From positions 1-64,000 of the forward strand of contig JAPPBY010000011.1 of NCBI GenBank assembly GCA_026702615.1: 64,000 bases of DNA, in the 5' to 3' direction. Shown here one piece after another: positions 52,628 to 61,849 of this stretch; within the stretch, counting starts at the first letter, position 1; each line of letters opens with the position of its first letter. The position numbers and the translations under genes are program-made. Origin of the DNA: Chloroflexota bacterium (GTDB taxonomy: Bacteria; Chloroflexota; Dehalococcoidia; Tepidiformales; Tepidiformaceae). The notes under the pieces are model-generated. The model was not told the origin of the DNA and searched no databases. It worked only from the letters and a program-made list of their open reading frames with translations.

Positions 52628-52669
52628 GGAAAGGCTTAGAGAAGGCTCACCGGATCGATGTCGACGCTC
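52628..52669 (-). repeat. Intact priA 3' end repeated at 50830 (right border of the island)
   Basis: Direct repeat partner of 50830-50871; contains the stop codon of the intact priA. Direct duplication of a gene 3' end is the usual scar of a site-specific or homologous integration that restores the gene. Confidence 0.85.
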
Positions 52670-55110
52670 CACCGCCGCCCCAGCGCGACCTGCTCGAGGA
52701 GGGCGCGCGGATCGCGGCCCCGCAGCAGGATGTGCCAGCGGTACTCGCCCCGTAGGCGCCGCACGTAGGCGGGAGTCGGGCCGAGGACGTCCGGGTCGGG
52801 CCAGCCCGCTGCGTCGCGACGCGTCCGCAGCTCCCCCGCAACCTGTGAGGCGTGTTCCAGACCCCGCTCCTGGTTCGCGTGCCGGTAGGTGAGTCGCGCC
52901 AGCCGGGCGAAGGGCGGGTAGCTGGCTCGACGCCGGTGCTGCGTCTCGTGCGCGAAGAAGCCGCGGTAGTCGTGCTCGGCGGCGGCGCGGATGGGCGGCA
53001 CGTCCGGCTCGTACGTCTGGATGTAGACCTCCCCTTGCCGCTCCCGCCGCCCCGCTCGCCCCGCCACCTGGCTCAGGAGCTGGAATGTGCGCTCGTGCGC
53101 GACGTAGTCGGGAAGGCTCAGCCCCACGTCCGCGTCCACCACCCCCACGACCGTCATGGCGGGCAGGTCGAGCCCCTTCGCCAGCATCTGGGTCCCCACG
53201 AGGATGTCGACCTCGCGCGCCTCAAGCGATTGCAGGATCTGTTCGTGGCTCCCCTTGCGGCTGGCGGCGTCGCTATCCCAGCGCGCGACGCGCGCCCCGG
53301 GGTAGGCGCGCTTCGCCTCCTCCTCGATCCGCTGCGTTCCGACACCGAAGGGTCGGTAGCGCGCGCTGCCGCACGTGGGGCAGGTCGTCTCCTGCGTGCG
53401 GCTGCGCCCGCAGTGGTGGCAGAAGATGCGCGGGTGAAGCACGTCGCGCGTGTCGAGCCCCATCGCGAGCGAGCAGGTCGGGCACGTCGGCAGGTACCCA
53501 CAGGCACGACATAACAGGAACCGCGCCGCGCCCCGCCGGTTCACGAACAGGATCGCCTGTTCCTCTTCCTCCAGCGCTCGCCGCAGCGCGTTCCGGAGCG
53601 GCACGCTGAAGACGCCCCGGTTCCCCGCCTTCAGCTCTTCCCGCATGTCGACCACCCTGATCTCGGGCAGTGGGACCACCTGCGTGTCGCCCTCGTTGAG
53701 CGCCATCACCCGCGACGGCAGGTCGAGTCGCGTCAGCGTCCCGACCTCCGCCCGGTGGTACGTGGTCACGTCCGGCGTCGCGCTGCCGAGCACGAGCGTC
53801 GCGCCCGTCAGGCGGCACAGCTCGGCGGCGGCATCGCGAGCGTGGTAGCGAGGCTGGGGGTCGACCTGCTTGTAGGTCCACTCGTGCTCCTCGTCCAGCA
53901 CCACCAGCCCGAGGTCCCGCACCGGCGCGAACACGGCGCTTCGGGACCCCACCACCAGCCGCGCCTCCCCCCGCTGGATGCGGTGCCACTGGTCGTACAG
54001 CTCGCCCGTGCTGAGGCTGGAGTGCAGCACCGCGATCTCCGCCGGGAACTGCTCGCCGTAGCGCTGGATCGCCTGGGGCGTCAGCGAGATCTCCGGGACG
54101 AGCACGATCGCGCCCTTCCCCGCCTCCAGCGCCCGCCGCGCCAGTTCGAGGTACACCTCGGTCTTCCCCGACCCCGTCACGCCGTGCAGCAGGTACTCGC
54201 CCGGCGCTTCAGAGATGGCTTCGACCACGGATGCTTGCGCTTCCGTGAGCGTCGCGGGAGGCAGCGGCTCCGGCCGCCGCTCCGCGATCGGGTCCCGCTC
54301 GACGCGCGCTTCGTACTCCCGCAGCCACCCCTCCTCCGCCAGCTCGTCGAGGTGGCGGCGCTGCGCCCCCAGCTCCCGGATTTCCGTGAGGGTCGTGTCC
54401 CGCGCCTCCGCGAGCCGCTCGAGGATGCGCGCGGCCACCGAGCGCGGCGCGCGCTCGACAAGCTCGCGCGCATGCCGCCGCGCGAACTCCGGCTCCGCCG
54501 CGAGAGCCACGCGACGCTCCATGCGTGGTCGCCCCGCGGGACGCGCGAGTCCCTGCGCGACCGTCAGGTGGCCGCTGTCCTGGAGCCGCCGGAGCAGGTC
54601 CATCGGGACCTGCCCCAGCGCTTCCCGCAGCGTGTCGAGCGCGGTCTGGCCGTTCTCGGCGAGGTACTGCAGCACGCGCCGGTCGGCGGGGTCGCTGGGC
54701 AGGAGCAGGGGCACGTCGACCGGCGACACGACCGTCACCGACCGCTGCCCGTACCCCGACGGCAGGCACGTCGTGACGCATTCCCACAGCGGCGCCAGGT
54801 AGTGGTCGCTGAGCCAGCGGGCGAGTTCGCGGTGGGGCGCGTCGAGCACCGGCTCCGGGTCCGCCAACGCCTCGACCGGTCGCGCCTCCTGCTCGGGAGG
54901 CGTGTCCGTTTCCCCCAGCACGATGCCCTGCAGCAGGCGGCTCCCGAACGGGACGAACACCGCCTGTCCCAGCCGCACCTCCATCCCCTCTGGCCGCGTG
55001 TAGGTGAAGGGATGACGCGCCGGCTGACCGCTGTTCACCGCCACCTCAACGAAGGCGCGCTCGACCAACGGGAACGGTTCGGATGCGGCGGTGCGCGGCT
55101 CGCTCGACAC
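52636..55110 (-). CDS. priA: Primosomal replication-restart helicase PriA
   Basis: 824 residues, 3'-5' DNA helicase that reloads the replisome at stalled forks. N-terminal DNA-binding domain (HPFTYTRPEGMEV, GSRLLQGIV), Walker A GVTGSGKTEVYLELA near 307, Walker B VVLDEEHEWTYKQ, zinc-binding Cys cluster (CRACGYLPTCPTCS ... CHHCG ... CPTCGS) and helicase motifs VGTQMLAKGLDLP and QVAGRAGR. GTG start. A TACGCT lies 9 nt upstream. The 3' end is duplicated at 50830. Confidence 0.95.
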   Translation of the reverse strand: MSSEPRTAASEPFPLVERAFVEVAVNSGQPARHPFTYTRPEGMEVRLGQAVFVPFGSRLLQGIVLGETDTPPEQEARPVEALADPEPVLDAPHRELARWLSDHYLAPLWECVTTCLPSGYGQRSVTVVSPVDVPLLLPSDPADRRVLQYLAENGQTALDTLREALGQVPMDLLRRLQDSGHLTVAQGLARPAGRPRMERRVALAAEPEFARRHARELVERAPRSVAARILERLAEARDTTLTEIRELGAQRRHLDELAEEGWLREYEARVERDPIAERRPEPLPPATLTEAQASVVEAISEAPGEYLLHGVTGSGKTEVYLELARRALEAGKGAIVLVPEISLTPQAIQRYGEQFPAEIAVLHSSLSTGELYDQWHRIQRGEARLVVGSRSAVFAPVRDLGLVVLDEEHEWTYKQVDPQPRYHARDAAAELCRLTGATLVLGSATPDVTTYHRAEVGTLTRLDLPSRVMALNEGDTQVVPLPEIRVVDMREELKAGNRGVFSVPLRNALRRALEEEEQAILFVNRRGAARFLLCRACGYLPTCPTCSLAMGLDTRDVLHPRIFCHHCGRSRTQETTCPTCGSARYRPFGVGTQRIEEEAKRAYPGARVARWDSDAASRKGSHEQILQSLEAREVDILVGTQMLAKGLDLPAMTVVGVVDADVGLSLPDYVAHERTFQLLSQVAGRAGRRERQGEVYIQTYEPDVPPIRAAAEHDYRGFFAHETQHRRRASYPPFARLARLTYRHANQERGLEHASQVAGELRTRRDAAGWPDPDVLGPTPAYVRRLRGEYRWHILLRGRDPRALLEQVALGRRWSVDIDPVSLL

Positions 55111-55141
55111 GGCCCCGGTAGCGTAGCGGCTCAGCGCGCTC

Positions 55142-55570
55142 CTAGGAGAACGAAACGCAGGCGCTGCCGATCACGCGCAGCACGCTTTCCTGGTCGAAGC
55201 GCCGCTCGTACTCCTCCGATATCTCGTCGATGGCGCGCCTGCCCTCGTCCCCGGGCGGGGCGTAAATGATCAGCAGCTTGCTCCCCTCCCGCAGGACCTC
55301 GCCGCTCGAGTCCCGCCACTGCCCGTTCCCCGAGAGCACCGTCAGACCAGCCGGGAAGCGCGGCGTGACCGTGTCGGCGAGAAACTCGCGCCACTCTTCT
55401 TCGGAGATCGTCCCGCCATCGCTCTGGCTCAGGCCGAAGAAGAGCTGGTATTCGGTCCACCGGTCCGTGCCCTCCGGACACGCCTTCCTGCCCTCTCCCC
55501 ACTCGTCGCAGGCGGCAAGCGTGACCACAGCAACGCCCAACAGCGCCACCACAACGATGCGGGTCGTCAT
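55142..55570 (-). CDS. DUF3574-type lipoprotein
   Basis: 142 residues with a lipoprotein signal (AVVTLAAC, Cys21) and a domain like DUF3574: YQLFFGLSQSDGGTISEEEWREF, VTPRFPAGLTVLSGNGQW, GSKLLIIYAPP. The domain's role is unknown; it is usually exported. Four bases separate it from the SDR gene, so they form a transcription unit. Confidence 0.78.
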   Translation of the reverse strand: MTTRIVVVALLGVAVVTLAACDEWGEGRKACPEGTDRWTEYQLFFGLSQSDGGTISEEEWREFLADTVTPRFPAGLTVLSGNGQWRDSSGEVLREGSKLLIIYAPPGDEGRRAIDEISEEYERRFDQESVLRVIGSACVSFS

Positions 55571-55574
55571 GCCC

Positions 55575-56324
55575 CTAGCCGCGGCCCACGAACGGCATCT
55601 TCGTCGCCATCACCGTCAGCGTGAGTACGTTGGCGTCGAGGGGCAGGCTCGCCATGTAGAGCACTGCCTTCGCCACGTTCTCGACATCCATGGTCGGCTC
55701 CGGGCGCACGTCGCCGCTGGCCTGCGGCATGCCCCGCTCCATCTTCGCCGTCATCGGCGAGGTCGCGTTCCCGATGTCGATCTGCCCGCAGGCGATGTCG
55801 TACTGGCGCCCGTCCAGCGCCGTCGACTTCGTGAGCCCCGTGATGGCGTGCTTCGTCGATGTGTACGGCGCGGAGTTCGGCCGTGGCGTCGTCGCAGAGA
55901 TGGAGCCGTTGTTGATGATGCGCCCGCCCTGCGGGTCCTGCGCCTTCATCACGCGGAACGCCTCCTGCGTGCAGAGGAACGTCCCCGTCAGGTTCGTCTC
56001 GACCACTGCCTGCCACTGCTCGAAGGTGAGCTCCTCCAGCGGCCGCGGAGGCGCCCCGATGCCGGCGTTGTTGAAGAGCACATCGAGTCGCCCGAAGCGC
56101 TCGACCGTCCAGTCGAACAGCTCGCGTATCGAAGCGGGTTCGCGCACGTCCGTGGTGATGGCGATGGCGCGGTCGCCGTCGGCGCCGGCCTCGGCGATGG
56201 TCGCCCGCAGTGTCTGCGCGCGCCGTCCCGCCAGCGCGACCGAGTACCCCTCGCGCAGGAACGCGAGCGACACGGCCCTGCCGATCCCCGAACCCGCCCC
56301 TGTCACGATCGCAACTGGACTCAT
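55575..56324 (-). CDS. Short-chain dehydrogenase/reductase
   Basis: 249 residues, classical SDR: cofactor motif [17 protein letters not shown], catalytic Ser in [15 protein letters not shown] (Tyr-x3-Lys). The Arg in AGRRAQTL suggests NADP preference. Substrate unknown. TAGGGT ends 7 nt before the ATG (leaderless pattern). Divergent from thiolase, so an acyl-CoA or steroid-like pathway link is possible but unproven. Confidence 0.9.
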   Translation of the reverse strand: MSPVAIVTGAGSGIGRAVSLAFLREGYSVALAGRRAQTLRATIAEAGADGDRAIAITTDVREPASIRELFDWTVERFGRLDVLFNNAGIGAPPRPLEELTFEQWQAVVETNLTGTFLCTQEAFRVMKAQDPQGGRIINNGSISATTPRPNSAPYTSTKHAITGLTKSTALDGRQYDIACGQIDIGNATSPMTAKMERGMPQASGDVRPEPTMDVENVAKAVLYMASLPLDANVLTLTVMATKMPFVGRG

Positions 56325-56413
56325 CGCGCGAACCCTACCGCCCGGCCACCCGCTCCGCCATCGCTCGCAGCCCGCTCTGGCGTACAGTCTTGGCAGCGAA
56401 GAGGAGATATGCC

Positions 56414-57592
56414 ATGAAGTCGGTGATCGTTGGTCTGGCGCGAACCCCCATTGGACGCTTCGGCGGGGGCCTGAAGCCCTTGCCCGCGACCGGGCTTGGC
56501 TCGGCCGCCATCGGCGGCGCCCTCGAGAGCGCCGCCGTGCCCCCCGACGCCGTCGATGAGGTGATCTTCGGTCATGTCGTACAGGCCGGCGCGGGGCAGA
56601 TCACCGCCCGTCAGGCCGCCAGCGGCGCTGGCATCCCCATGACCGTCCCTGCCACGACCATCAACAAGGTCTGCCTTTCCGGACTCACGGCCATCGCCAT
56701 GGCCGATCGCGCCATCCGCCTCGACGAATCCGACGTCATCGTGGCGGGCGGCATGGAGTCGATGAGCAACGCCCCCTACCTCCTCCCCGACGCCCGCTGG
56801 GGCGGCCGCCTCGGACACGGGCCACTCATCGACGCGATGCAGCACGACGGCCTCTTCTGCGCCTTCGACGAGTGCTCGATGGGCGAGTCCGCCGACCTCA
56901 AGAATGAAGCCCTCGGCATCTTCCGCGAGGAGCAAGACGAGTGGTCGGCGGCCAGCCACCAGCGCGCGGCCGCCGCCCGCGACAGCGGTCACTTCGCCCG
57001 CGAGATCGTCTCGGTCGATGTGCCCGCCCGCCGCAGCCAGACCGTGCAGGTCGAGCACGACGAGGGCATCCGCGACGACACGACCGTACAGTCGCTCGCC
57101 GGGCTGCGGCCCGTCTTCACGCCCGAGGGCACCACGACCGTTGGGAACGCCTCGCAGATCAGCGACGGCGGCGCCGCCGTGGTCGTCGCCAGCGAACGCG
57201 CCGCCGCCGATCTGGGCGCGGAATCGATCGCCGAGGTCGTCTCCTACGGCCAGGTGGCTGGCCCTGATGCGACCCTGCACGAGCGCCCCGCCGAAGCCAT
57301 CCAGGCTGCCCTCGACCGTGCCGGCCTGTCCCCCTCCGATCTCGACGTCGTCGAGATCAACGAGGCCTTCGCCTCGGTCGCCCTCTGGTCCGCGCGCATG
57401 CTCGATCTCGATCCGGCAAGCGTGAACCCGAATGGCGGGGCCGTCGCCCTCGGCCACCCCCTCGGGGCGACCGGCGCCCGGCTCATGGTCACGCTCCTGA
57501 ACGAACTGCGGCGCCGTGGCGGCGGGCTCGGAGCCGCCTCGCTCTGTGGCGGCGGCGGTCAGGGCGACGCCGTCATCGTGCGCGTCGGCTAG
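56414..57592 (+). CDS. Acetyl-CoA C-acyltransferase (thiolase)
   Basis: 392 residues. Nucleophile Cys in [16 protein letters not shown] (about residue 86), [30 protein letters not shown] and the second catalytic Cys in [12 protein letters not shown]. Condenses or cleaves 3-ketoacyl-CoA. GGAG lies shortly before the ATG and TACAGT is a plausible -10. With the distant enoyl-CoA hydratase it may serve beta-oxidation or ketone metabolism. Confidence 0.93.
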   Translation: MKSVIVGLARTPIGRFGGGLKPLPATGLGSAAIGGALESAAVPPDAVDEVIFGHVVQAGAGQITARQAASGAGIPMTVPATTINKVCLSGLTAIAMADRAIRLDESDVIVAGGMESMSNAPYLLPDARWGGRLGHGPLIDAMQHDGLFCAFDECSMGESADLKNEALGIFREEQDEWSAASHQRAAAARDSGHFAREIVSVDVPARRSQTVQVEHDEGIRDDTTVQSLAGLRPVFTPEGTTTVGNASQISDGGAAVVVASERAAADLGAESIAEVVSYGQVAGPDATLHERPAEAIQAALDRAGLSPSDLDVVEINEAFASVALWSARMLDLDPASVNPNGGAVALGHPLGATGARLMVTLLNELRRRGGGLGAASLCGGGGQGDAVIVRVG

Positions 57593-57596
57593 ACGG

Positions 57597-58496
57597 TCAC
57601 GCTCCGCGCTGCTCGGCGATCTCAAGCAACTCCAGCGCGAGCGCCCTCCCCAGCCCCGGTCCCGCCCCGACCGGCCCCCCTACCTTCGACCGCACGATGA
57701 CGCCCTCAGGGGCGACCAGGCCGTGGAGCTTCAGCGTCGTGCCGAAGCTCTCGGCGTAGGCAGCAGCGGGATAGCTGCACCCGGCTTCGAGTGCGGCCAG
57801 GAACGACCGTTCCGCCCCCACGAGCTGTCGTAACTCCCGGTCGTCGATGCCGGCGAGCAGGCGCTGCGTTTTCGCGTCGTCGCGGCGGCACTCGACCGCG
57901 AGCGCTCCCTGTGCGGGCGCGGGCAGCATCTCCTCGAACCCGAACACGTGGCTCGCGCGTTCCGCCAGCCCGAGCCGCTCCAGCCCGGCGATCGCAAAGA
58001 GCGCCGCGTCGTACTCGCCCGACTCGACCTTCTCGAGTCGGGTGTCCACGTTCCCGCGAATCGGTCGCAGTTCGAGGTCGGGCCGCACCGCGAGCGTCTG
58101 TGCCGACCGACGCGGACTGCTCGTCCCCACGATCGCCCCCGCGGGTAGCCCCGCCAGCGTCGAGCCGTCGCGCGACACCAGCGCGTCGCGCGGGTCCGCA
58201 CGCTCTGGCACCGCCGCGATCACGAGACCGTCGGGGCGCGCCGTCGGCAGGTCCTTGTAGCTGTGTACGGCCACGTCGACCTCGCTCGCCAGCAACGCGT
58301 CCTGGATCGCGGACGTGAACCATCCCGCCCCCTCCCCCGACGTGAGCGGACTCGTGCGATCGCGGTCGCCCGCCGTCGTAATCTCGACGACCTCGAGTGC
58401 GACGTCAGGCCACGCGGCCCTCAGGCGGACGGCCACGAGTTCTGTCTGCTGAAGCGCGAGCCGGCTCGCGCGCGTCCCGAGCCGGAGCGTCGTCAC
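57597..58496 (-). CDS. hemC: Hydroxymethylbilane synthase (porphobilinogen deaminase)
   Basis: 299 residues. Assembles four porphobilinogens to hydroxymethylbilane. LRLGTRASRLALQQTE, SLxTSGEG, VHSYKDLPTA, IVGTSSPRRSAQ, IRGNVDTRLEK, APAQGALAVE and the dipyrromethane-cofactor Cys in LEAGCSYP. GTG start overlaps the hemL stop by 4 nt; sequence upstream in the same frame lies in hemL and is not used. Confidence 0.96.
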   Translation of the reverse strand: MTTLRLGTRASRLALQQTELVAVRLRAAWPDVALEVVEITTAGDRDRTSPLTSGEGAGWFTSAIQDALLASEVDVAVHSYKDLPTARPDGLVIAAVPERADPRDALVSRDGSTLAGLPAGAIVGTSSPRRSAQTLAVRPDLELRPIRGNVDTRLEKVESGEYDAALFAIAGLERLGLAERASHVFGFEEMLPAPAQGALAVECRRDDAKTQRLLAGIDDRELRQLVGAERSFLAALEAGCSYPAAAYAESFGTTLKLHGLVAPEGVIVRSKVGGPVGAGPGLGRALALELLEIAEQRGA

Positions 58497-59791
58497 GACC
58501 CGCCGCGGCTTGCAACCGGCCCCGGGCTCGCCTCGCGCAGCGCCTCCGCGGCGGCCCGCACCGTGTGGTCGATGTCCGCTTCCGTGTGCGCTGCCGAGAC
58601 GAACCACGCCTCGAACTGCGACGGCGCCAGCATCACCCCTCGCTTCAGCATCCCCTTGTGGAACGTGGCGAAGGTAGCGGTGTCGCTCTCGGACGCCTCC
58701 GTGTAGTCGCGCGGCGGCGTGGGGCGGAAGAACAGCGACAGCAACGAGCCCCGCCGCACGACGCAGGCTTTCGCCTCGGAGCGGCGCACCGCCGTCCCGA
58801 GGCCGTTCTCGAGGTACCGCGCCAGCTCGTCGGCCCGCGTGTAGGGGCGCCCGTCGCAGAGCACGTCCAGTGTTGCGACACCGGCCGCCATGACGAGCGG
58901 GTTCCCGCTGAGCGTGCCCGCCTGGTAGACCGGCCCTTCCGGCGCCAGCAGCGACATCAGCTCAGCCCGTCCCCCCAGCGCTCCCACGGGCAGCCCGCCC
59001 CCGACGACCTTGCCGAGGCAGACGATGTCCGCTTCCGGCAGCAGGCCGCTGAGGCCGTATCGCAGTCTGAAGCCCGTGATGATCTCGTCGTCGATCAGCA
59101 GCGCCCCGTGCTGGCGTGGCACGGCCTGCAGGGCGTCGAGGAAGGCGTCTTCGGGTGGCACGACCCCCATGTTTCCGGCGACCGGCTCGACGATGACCGC
59201 CGCGGTCTCGTCGCCGTGCGCCTCGAACCACTGCGAGAGTGCGTCCGCATCGTTGTAGGGAAGCACGGCAGTCCCGGCGGCGATGGACTCGGGTACGCCG
59301 GCCGAGTCGCTCAGCCCAAGCGTCGCGACCCCGCTCCCGGCCTTCACCAGTAGCCCGTCGCTGTGGCCGTGGTAGCACCCCTCGAACTTCACGATTAGGT
59401 CGCGCCCGGTCGCCGCACGCGCCAACCGGATCGCCGTCATCGTTGCTTCCGTCCCCGAGTTCACGAAGCGGAGCCGTTCGAGTCCCGTGGCCTCGCTGAT
59501 GCGCCTCCCCAGCTCCACCTCCCCCGGCGAGAGCGCCCCGAAGGCTGTCCCTCCGGCCGCTGCCTCACCCAGCGCCGCCACCACCGCCGGGTGCGCGTGC
59601 CCGAGGATGAGCGGCCCGTATGCCGCGACGTAGTCGATGTACTCCGTCCCTTCGGCGTCGAACAGTCGCGCTCCGGACGCGCGTGCGATCGGGATGGGTT
59701 CGCCCCCGATTGAGCGGAACGAGCGCACCGGGCTGGAGACGCCCCCCGGGAAGAGCGCCCCGGCCTGTTCCCGCAGGTCGGCGTTATCCAC
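58493..59791 (-). CDS. hemL: Glutamate-1-semialdehyde 2,1-aminomutase
   Basis: 432 residues, PLP enzyme making 5-aminolevulinate in the C5 heme pathway. FPGGVSSPVRSF, GPLILGHAHPAVVAAL, FVNSGTEATMTAIRLAR, KFEGCYHGHSDGLL, IVEPVAGNMGVV, IDDEIITGFR, PLP-Lys in CLGKVVGGGLPVGA, and TLSGNPLVMAAG. GTG 59791 is preferred: it begins the usual N-terminus. It overlaps the upstream gene by 8 nt. hemA, hemB and hemD are not in the window. Confidence 0.96.
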   Translation of the reverse strand: MDNADLREQAGALFPGGVSSPVRSFRSIGGEPIPIARASGARLFDAEGTEYIDYVAAYGPLILGHAHPAVVAALGEAAAGGTAFGALSPGEVELGRRISEATGLERLRFVNSGTEATMTAIRLARAATGRDLIVKFEGCYHGHSDGLLVKAGSGVATLGLSDSAGVPESIAAGTAVLPYNDADALSQWFEAHGDETAAVIVEPVAGNMGVVPPEDAFLDALQAVPRQHGALLIDDEIITGFRLRYGLSGLLPEADIVCLGKVVGGGLPVGALGGRAELMSLLAPEGPVYQAGTLSGNPLVMAAGVATLDVLCDGRPYTRADELARYLENGLGTAVRRSEAKACVVRRGSLLSLFFRPTPPRDYTEASESDTATFATFHKGMLKRGVMLAPSQFEAWFVSAAHTEADIDHTVRAAAEALREASPGPVASRGGS

Positions 59792-60449
59792 GGCTGATCC
59801 CGGCGGGCGTTCGTGCGAGGTACGCCTCGCGGACGTCGTTCCCCGGTGTCGGGAAGTCGGCGAACGCGACCTCACGGTCGGGGCTCGACGGCTGTGGCGG
59901 TTCCCGCTGCCACAGCGCCGCCTCGCGACAGAGCGCGACCATGACGCTGCACGGCTCCGGGCAGGGAATCTCCTCATCCGACGCTGCCTCCCCCACCCAC
60001 ACGGGCGTCCGCACACACCGACCGCAGAGCGCGTCACGCGCCCGCTCCTGCCCCTCTGCATCGAGCTCGCCTGCGGTGCGATAGCGCCCCCGCTGCCGCG
60101 CCACCACTTCGTCCAGCGGGACGACATGCAGCGTTCCCTGCGCCGCCTGTTGCTGGTGCAGGAGCGCCTGCGGGTAGATGGCTTCGATTGCTGCTTCGGC
60201 TAGCTTTTTGGGTAGCGAGACGCGCCAGTTGCCAGGCAGCGTCCGCGCACCACTGAGTGGCCGGTAGCGACCGTGGTCGTCGAAGCGCGCATGTTCCCGC
60301 AGCGCCTCGACCGTACCCGTGAGCTCGTGCGCGTCTGCCCCCGAACGCGGGCCGGATAGCTCCACCCTTTCGCCCCGAAACGCCACCGCCACCTCGCCCA
60401 GCGTGAAGTCCCGCCTGGCCGCGATCGCTGCCCTCGCCAAGTCGTCCAC
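59784..60449 (-). CDS. Putative Fe-S protein of the DR2241-like type, heme-operon associated
   Basis: 221 residues from GTG 60449 with TAGAAT ending 6 nt upstream (leaderless pattern). C-terminal cysteines CGRCVRTPVWVG and CPEPCSVMVALCREAALWQ form a plausible 4Fe-4S site like that of the DR2241 C-terminal domain (Fer4_23-like); the middle GRYRPLSGARTLPGNWRV fits its stabilising domain. DR2241 itself carries a CbiX-like chelatase domain, absent here. First gene of the hemL-hemC unit, so a tetrapyrrole role is inferred. Confidence 0.55.
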   Translation of the reverse strand: MDDLARAAIAARRDFTLGEVAVAFRGERVELSGPRSGADAHELTGTVEALREHARFDDHGRYRPLSGARTLPGNWRVSLPKKLAEAAIEAIYPQALLHQQQAAQGTLHVVPLDEVVARQRGRYRTAGELDAEGQERARDALCGRCVRTPVWVGEAASDEEIPCPEPCSVMVALCREAALWQREPPQPSSPDREVAFADFPTPGNDVREAYLARTPAGISRG

Positions 60450-60545
60450 GGGGCCATTCTAGCGATTGGGCGGGTGTAGATAGACGCGAGCCGCCGGTCC
60501 GTCACATACTGCCCGCGCCCGCCACGAAGTCGCAGGAGGTTCGAG

Positions 60546-60686
60546 ATGGGGCAGTTCCACCGCCAGCAGGTGAGTAACGCCGAAATCGTCGCGCTCCAGG
60601 ACAGCTGGACGGCGATGCCTCCGTCCATGTTCTACGCCGATGTTCCCGCCGGCGACGGCGGTCGCACCTACCGCCCCCTGGACTGA
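60546..60686 (+). CDS. 46-residue small protein coupled to a VOC gene
   Basis: AGGAGG lies 6 nt before ATG 60546. The 46 codons (MGQFHRQQVSNAEIVALQDS ... MPPSMFYADVPAGDG ... YRPLD) end in TGA overlapping the next ATG (ATGA). No transmembrane segment or family recognised. The strong ribosome-binding site and coupling make translation very likely; it may be a small partner or a translational leader of the VOC protein. Confidence 0.65.
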   Translation: MGQFHRQQVSNAEIVALQDSWTAMPPSMFYADVPAGDGGRTYRPLD

Positions 60687-61078
60687 TGACTGTGGCGAGT
60701 GTGAGTGGAGACATCGAAGGCGTCGCCGGCGTCATCATCTGGACCGACCGGTACCCCGAGATGCTCGCCTTTTACCGCGACGTGCTCGGCCTGACGCCCC
60801 GCAGCGAGCGGCCCACCTTCGCGAACTTTGAGTGGGATGGCTTCCGCCTCAGCGTCGCGGCCCACCCCGAGGTCCACGGCCCCGCCCGCGACCCGCTGCG
60901 CATCATGGTCCACTTCGCCGTCCCCGATATCGCCGCGACGCACCAGCGGCTGGTCGAGCAGGGCGTCGAGTTCTCGCGCCCGCCCGAGCAGGAGCGCTGG
61001 GGCGGCTGGGTCGCGACCTTCGCCGATCCGGACGGGAACACGCTCCAGCTGCTGCAGCTCCCTGACGAGACCTCCTAG
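60686..61078 (+). CDS. VOC-family (glyoxalase/dioxygenase-like) protein
   Basis: 130 residues, two beta-alpha-beta-beta-beta modules: IEGVAGVIIWTDRYPEMLAFYRDVLGL and MVHFAVPDIAATHQRLVEQGVEF, ending ATFADPDGNTLQLLQLP. Metal ligands would come from His/Glu at the module edges (HFAV). Typical of glyoxalase I, fosfomycin-resistance or ring-cleavage proteins; the activity here is unknown. ATG overlaps the stop of the 46-residue gene; the stop overlaps that of the convergent gene by 4 nt. Confidence 0.88.
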   Translation: MTVASVSGDIEGVAGVIIWTDRYPEMLAFYRDVLGLTPRSERPTFANFEWDGFRLSVAAHPEVHGPARDPLRIMVHFAVPDIAATHQRLVEQGVEFSRPPEQERWGGWVATFADPDGNTLQLLQLPDETS

Positions 61079-61809
61079 ACCAAGGGCCAGGGATAGCTCC
61101 GGTGGGGACCCGGAGTGGGCATCGCTCGCGTCTGCAGGAGCCGGTCGGCCCGACCCAGGAACGCCCCGATTTCGTCCGGTGAGAGCAGCGCATTAAACGC
61201 TTCGGTTTCCTCATCGTCCCCCGCGACCGCCGTCGCGGCTCGCTCCACGTCCGTCAGCCACTCGTCCGAGATGGGCTGCTCCGCCCAGTCCCAGATCACC
61301 GTGCGCAGCTTGTACTCGCGGTGGAAGCAGAGCCCATGGTCGATCCCCCACACGCGCCCCTGCTCGTCCAGCAGGCAGTGGCCGCCCTTGCGGTCGGCGT
61401 TGTTGGCCACGAAGTCGAACACCGCCATCCGCTGCAGCTGCGGCACGAGCTCCGGGTCGTCGCGCTGCTCGAAGAAGTGCGACGACTGGTCGTGCGGCAC
61501 GTACAGCTGGAGCGACCCCACGCCCTGGGGCCCGTCCCGCACCACGGTCGGCGGGACGAACGACCAGCCAAGCAGCTGCGCGAGCTGGTAGGCCGCCACC
61601 TCCCGCGCGTAGAGGGTCCCGGTGGGGAAGTCCCACAGCGGCGTCTCGCCCGATTCCGGCTTGTAGACCGCCGCGATCTCCTGGCCGTCGCCCGCGCAGA
61701 GCCGCGCCAGGTAGACGTAGTTGCTGGAGGACCAGAGCAGCTTCAGATCCTCGAACTCCGCCTCCAGCAGCAGCGCCTCGGCCCCGGCCATGTCGATGGT
61801 GCGGGTCAT
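61075..61809 (-). CDS. SCO1664-family kinase-fold protein
   Basis: 244 residues. PI3/PI4-kinase-like core as in the SCO1664/TIGR03843 group: AAVYKPESGETPLWDFPTGTL (nucleotide Lys), EVAAYQLAQLLGW, PPTVVRDGPQGVGSLQLYV, catalytic VFDFVANNADRKGGHCLL and GIDHGLCFH. Substrate unknown; in actinobacteria such genes are conserved near core metabolism. TACGCT within TGCTACGCT ends 7 nt before the ATG (leaderless pattern). Confidence 0.82.
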   Translation of the reverse strand: MTRTIDMAGAEALLLEAEFEDLKLLWSSSNYVYLARLCAGDGQEIAAVYKPESGETPLWDFPTGTLYAREVAAYQLAQLLGWSFVPPTVVRDGPQGVGSLQLYVPHDQSSHFFEQRDDPELVPQLQRMAVFDFVANNADRKGGHCLLDEQGRVWGIDHGLCFHREYKLRTVIWDWAEQPISDEWLTDVERAATAVAGDDEETEAFNALLSPDEIGAFLGRADRLLQTRAMPTPGPHRSYPWPLV

Positions 61810-61849
61810 GGCGGGCAGCGTAGCAGAGCGTCCGGAGGGGGGCGGCGAG

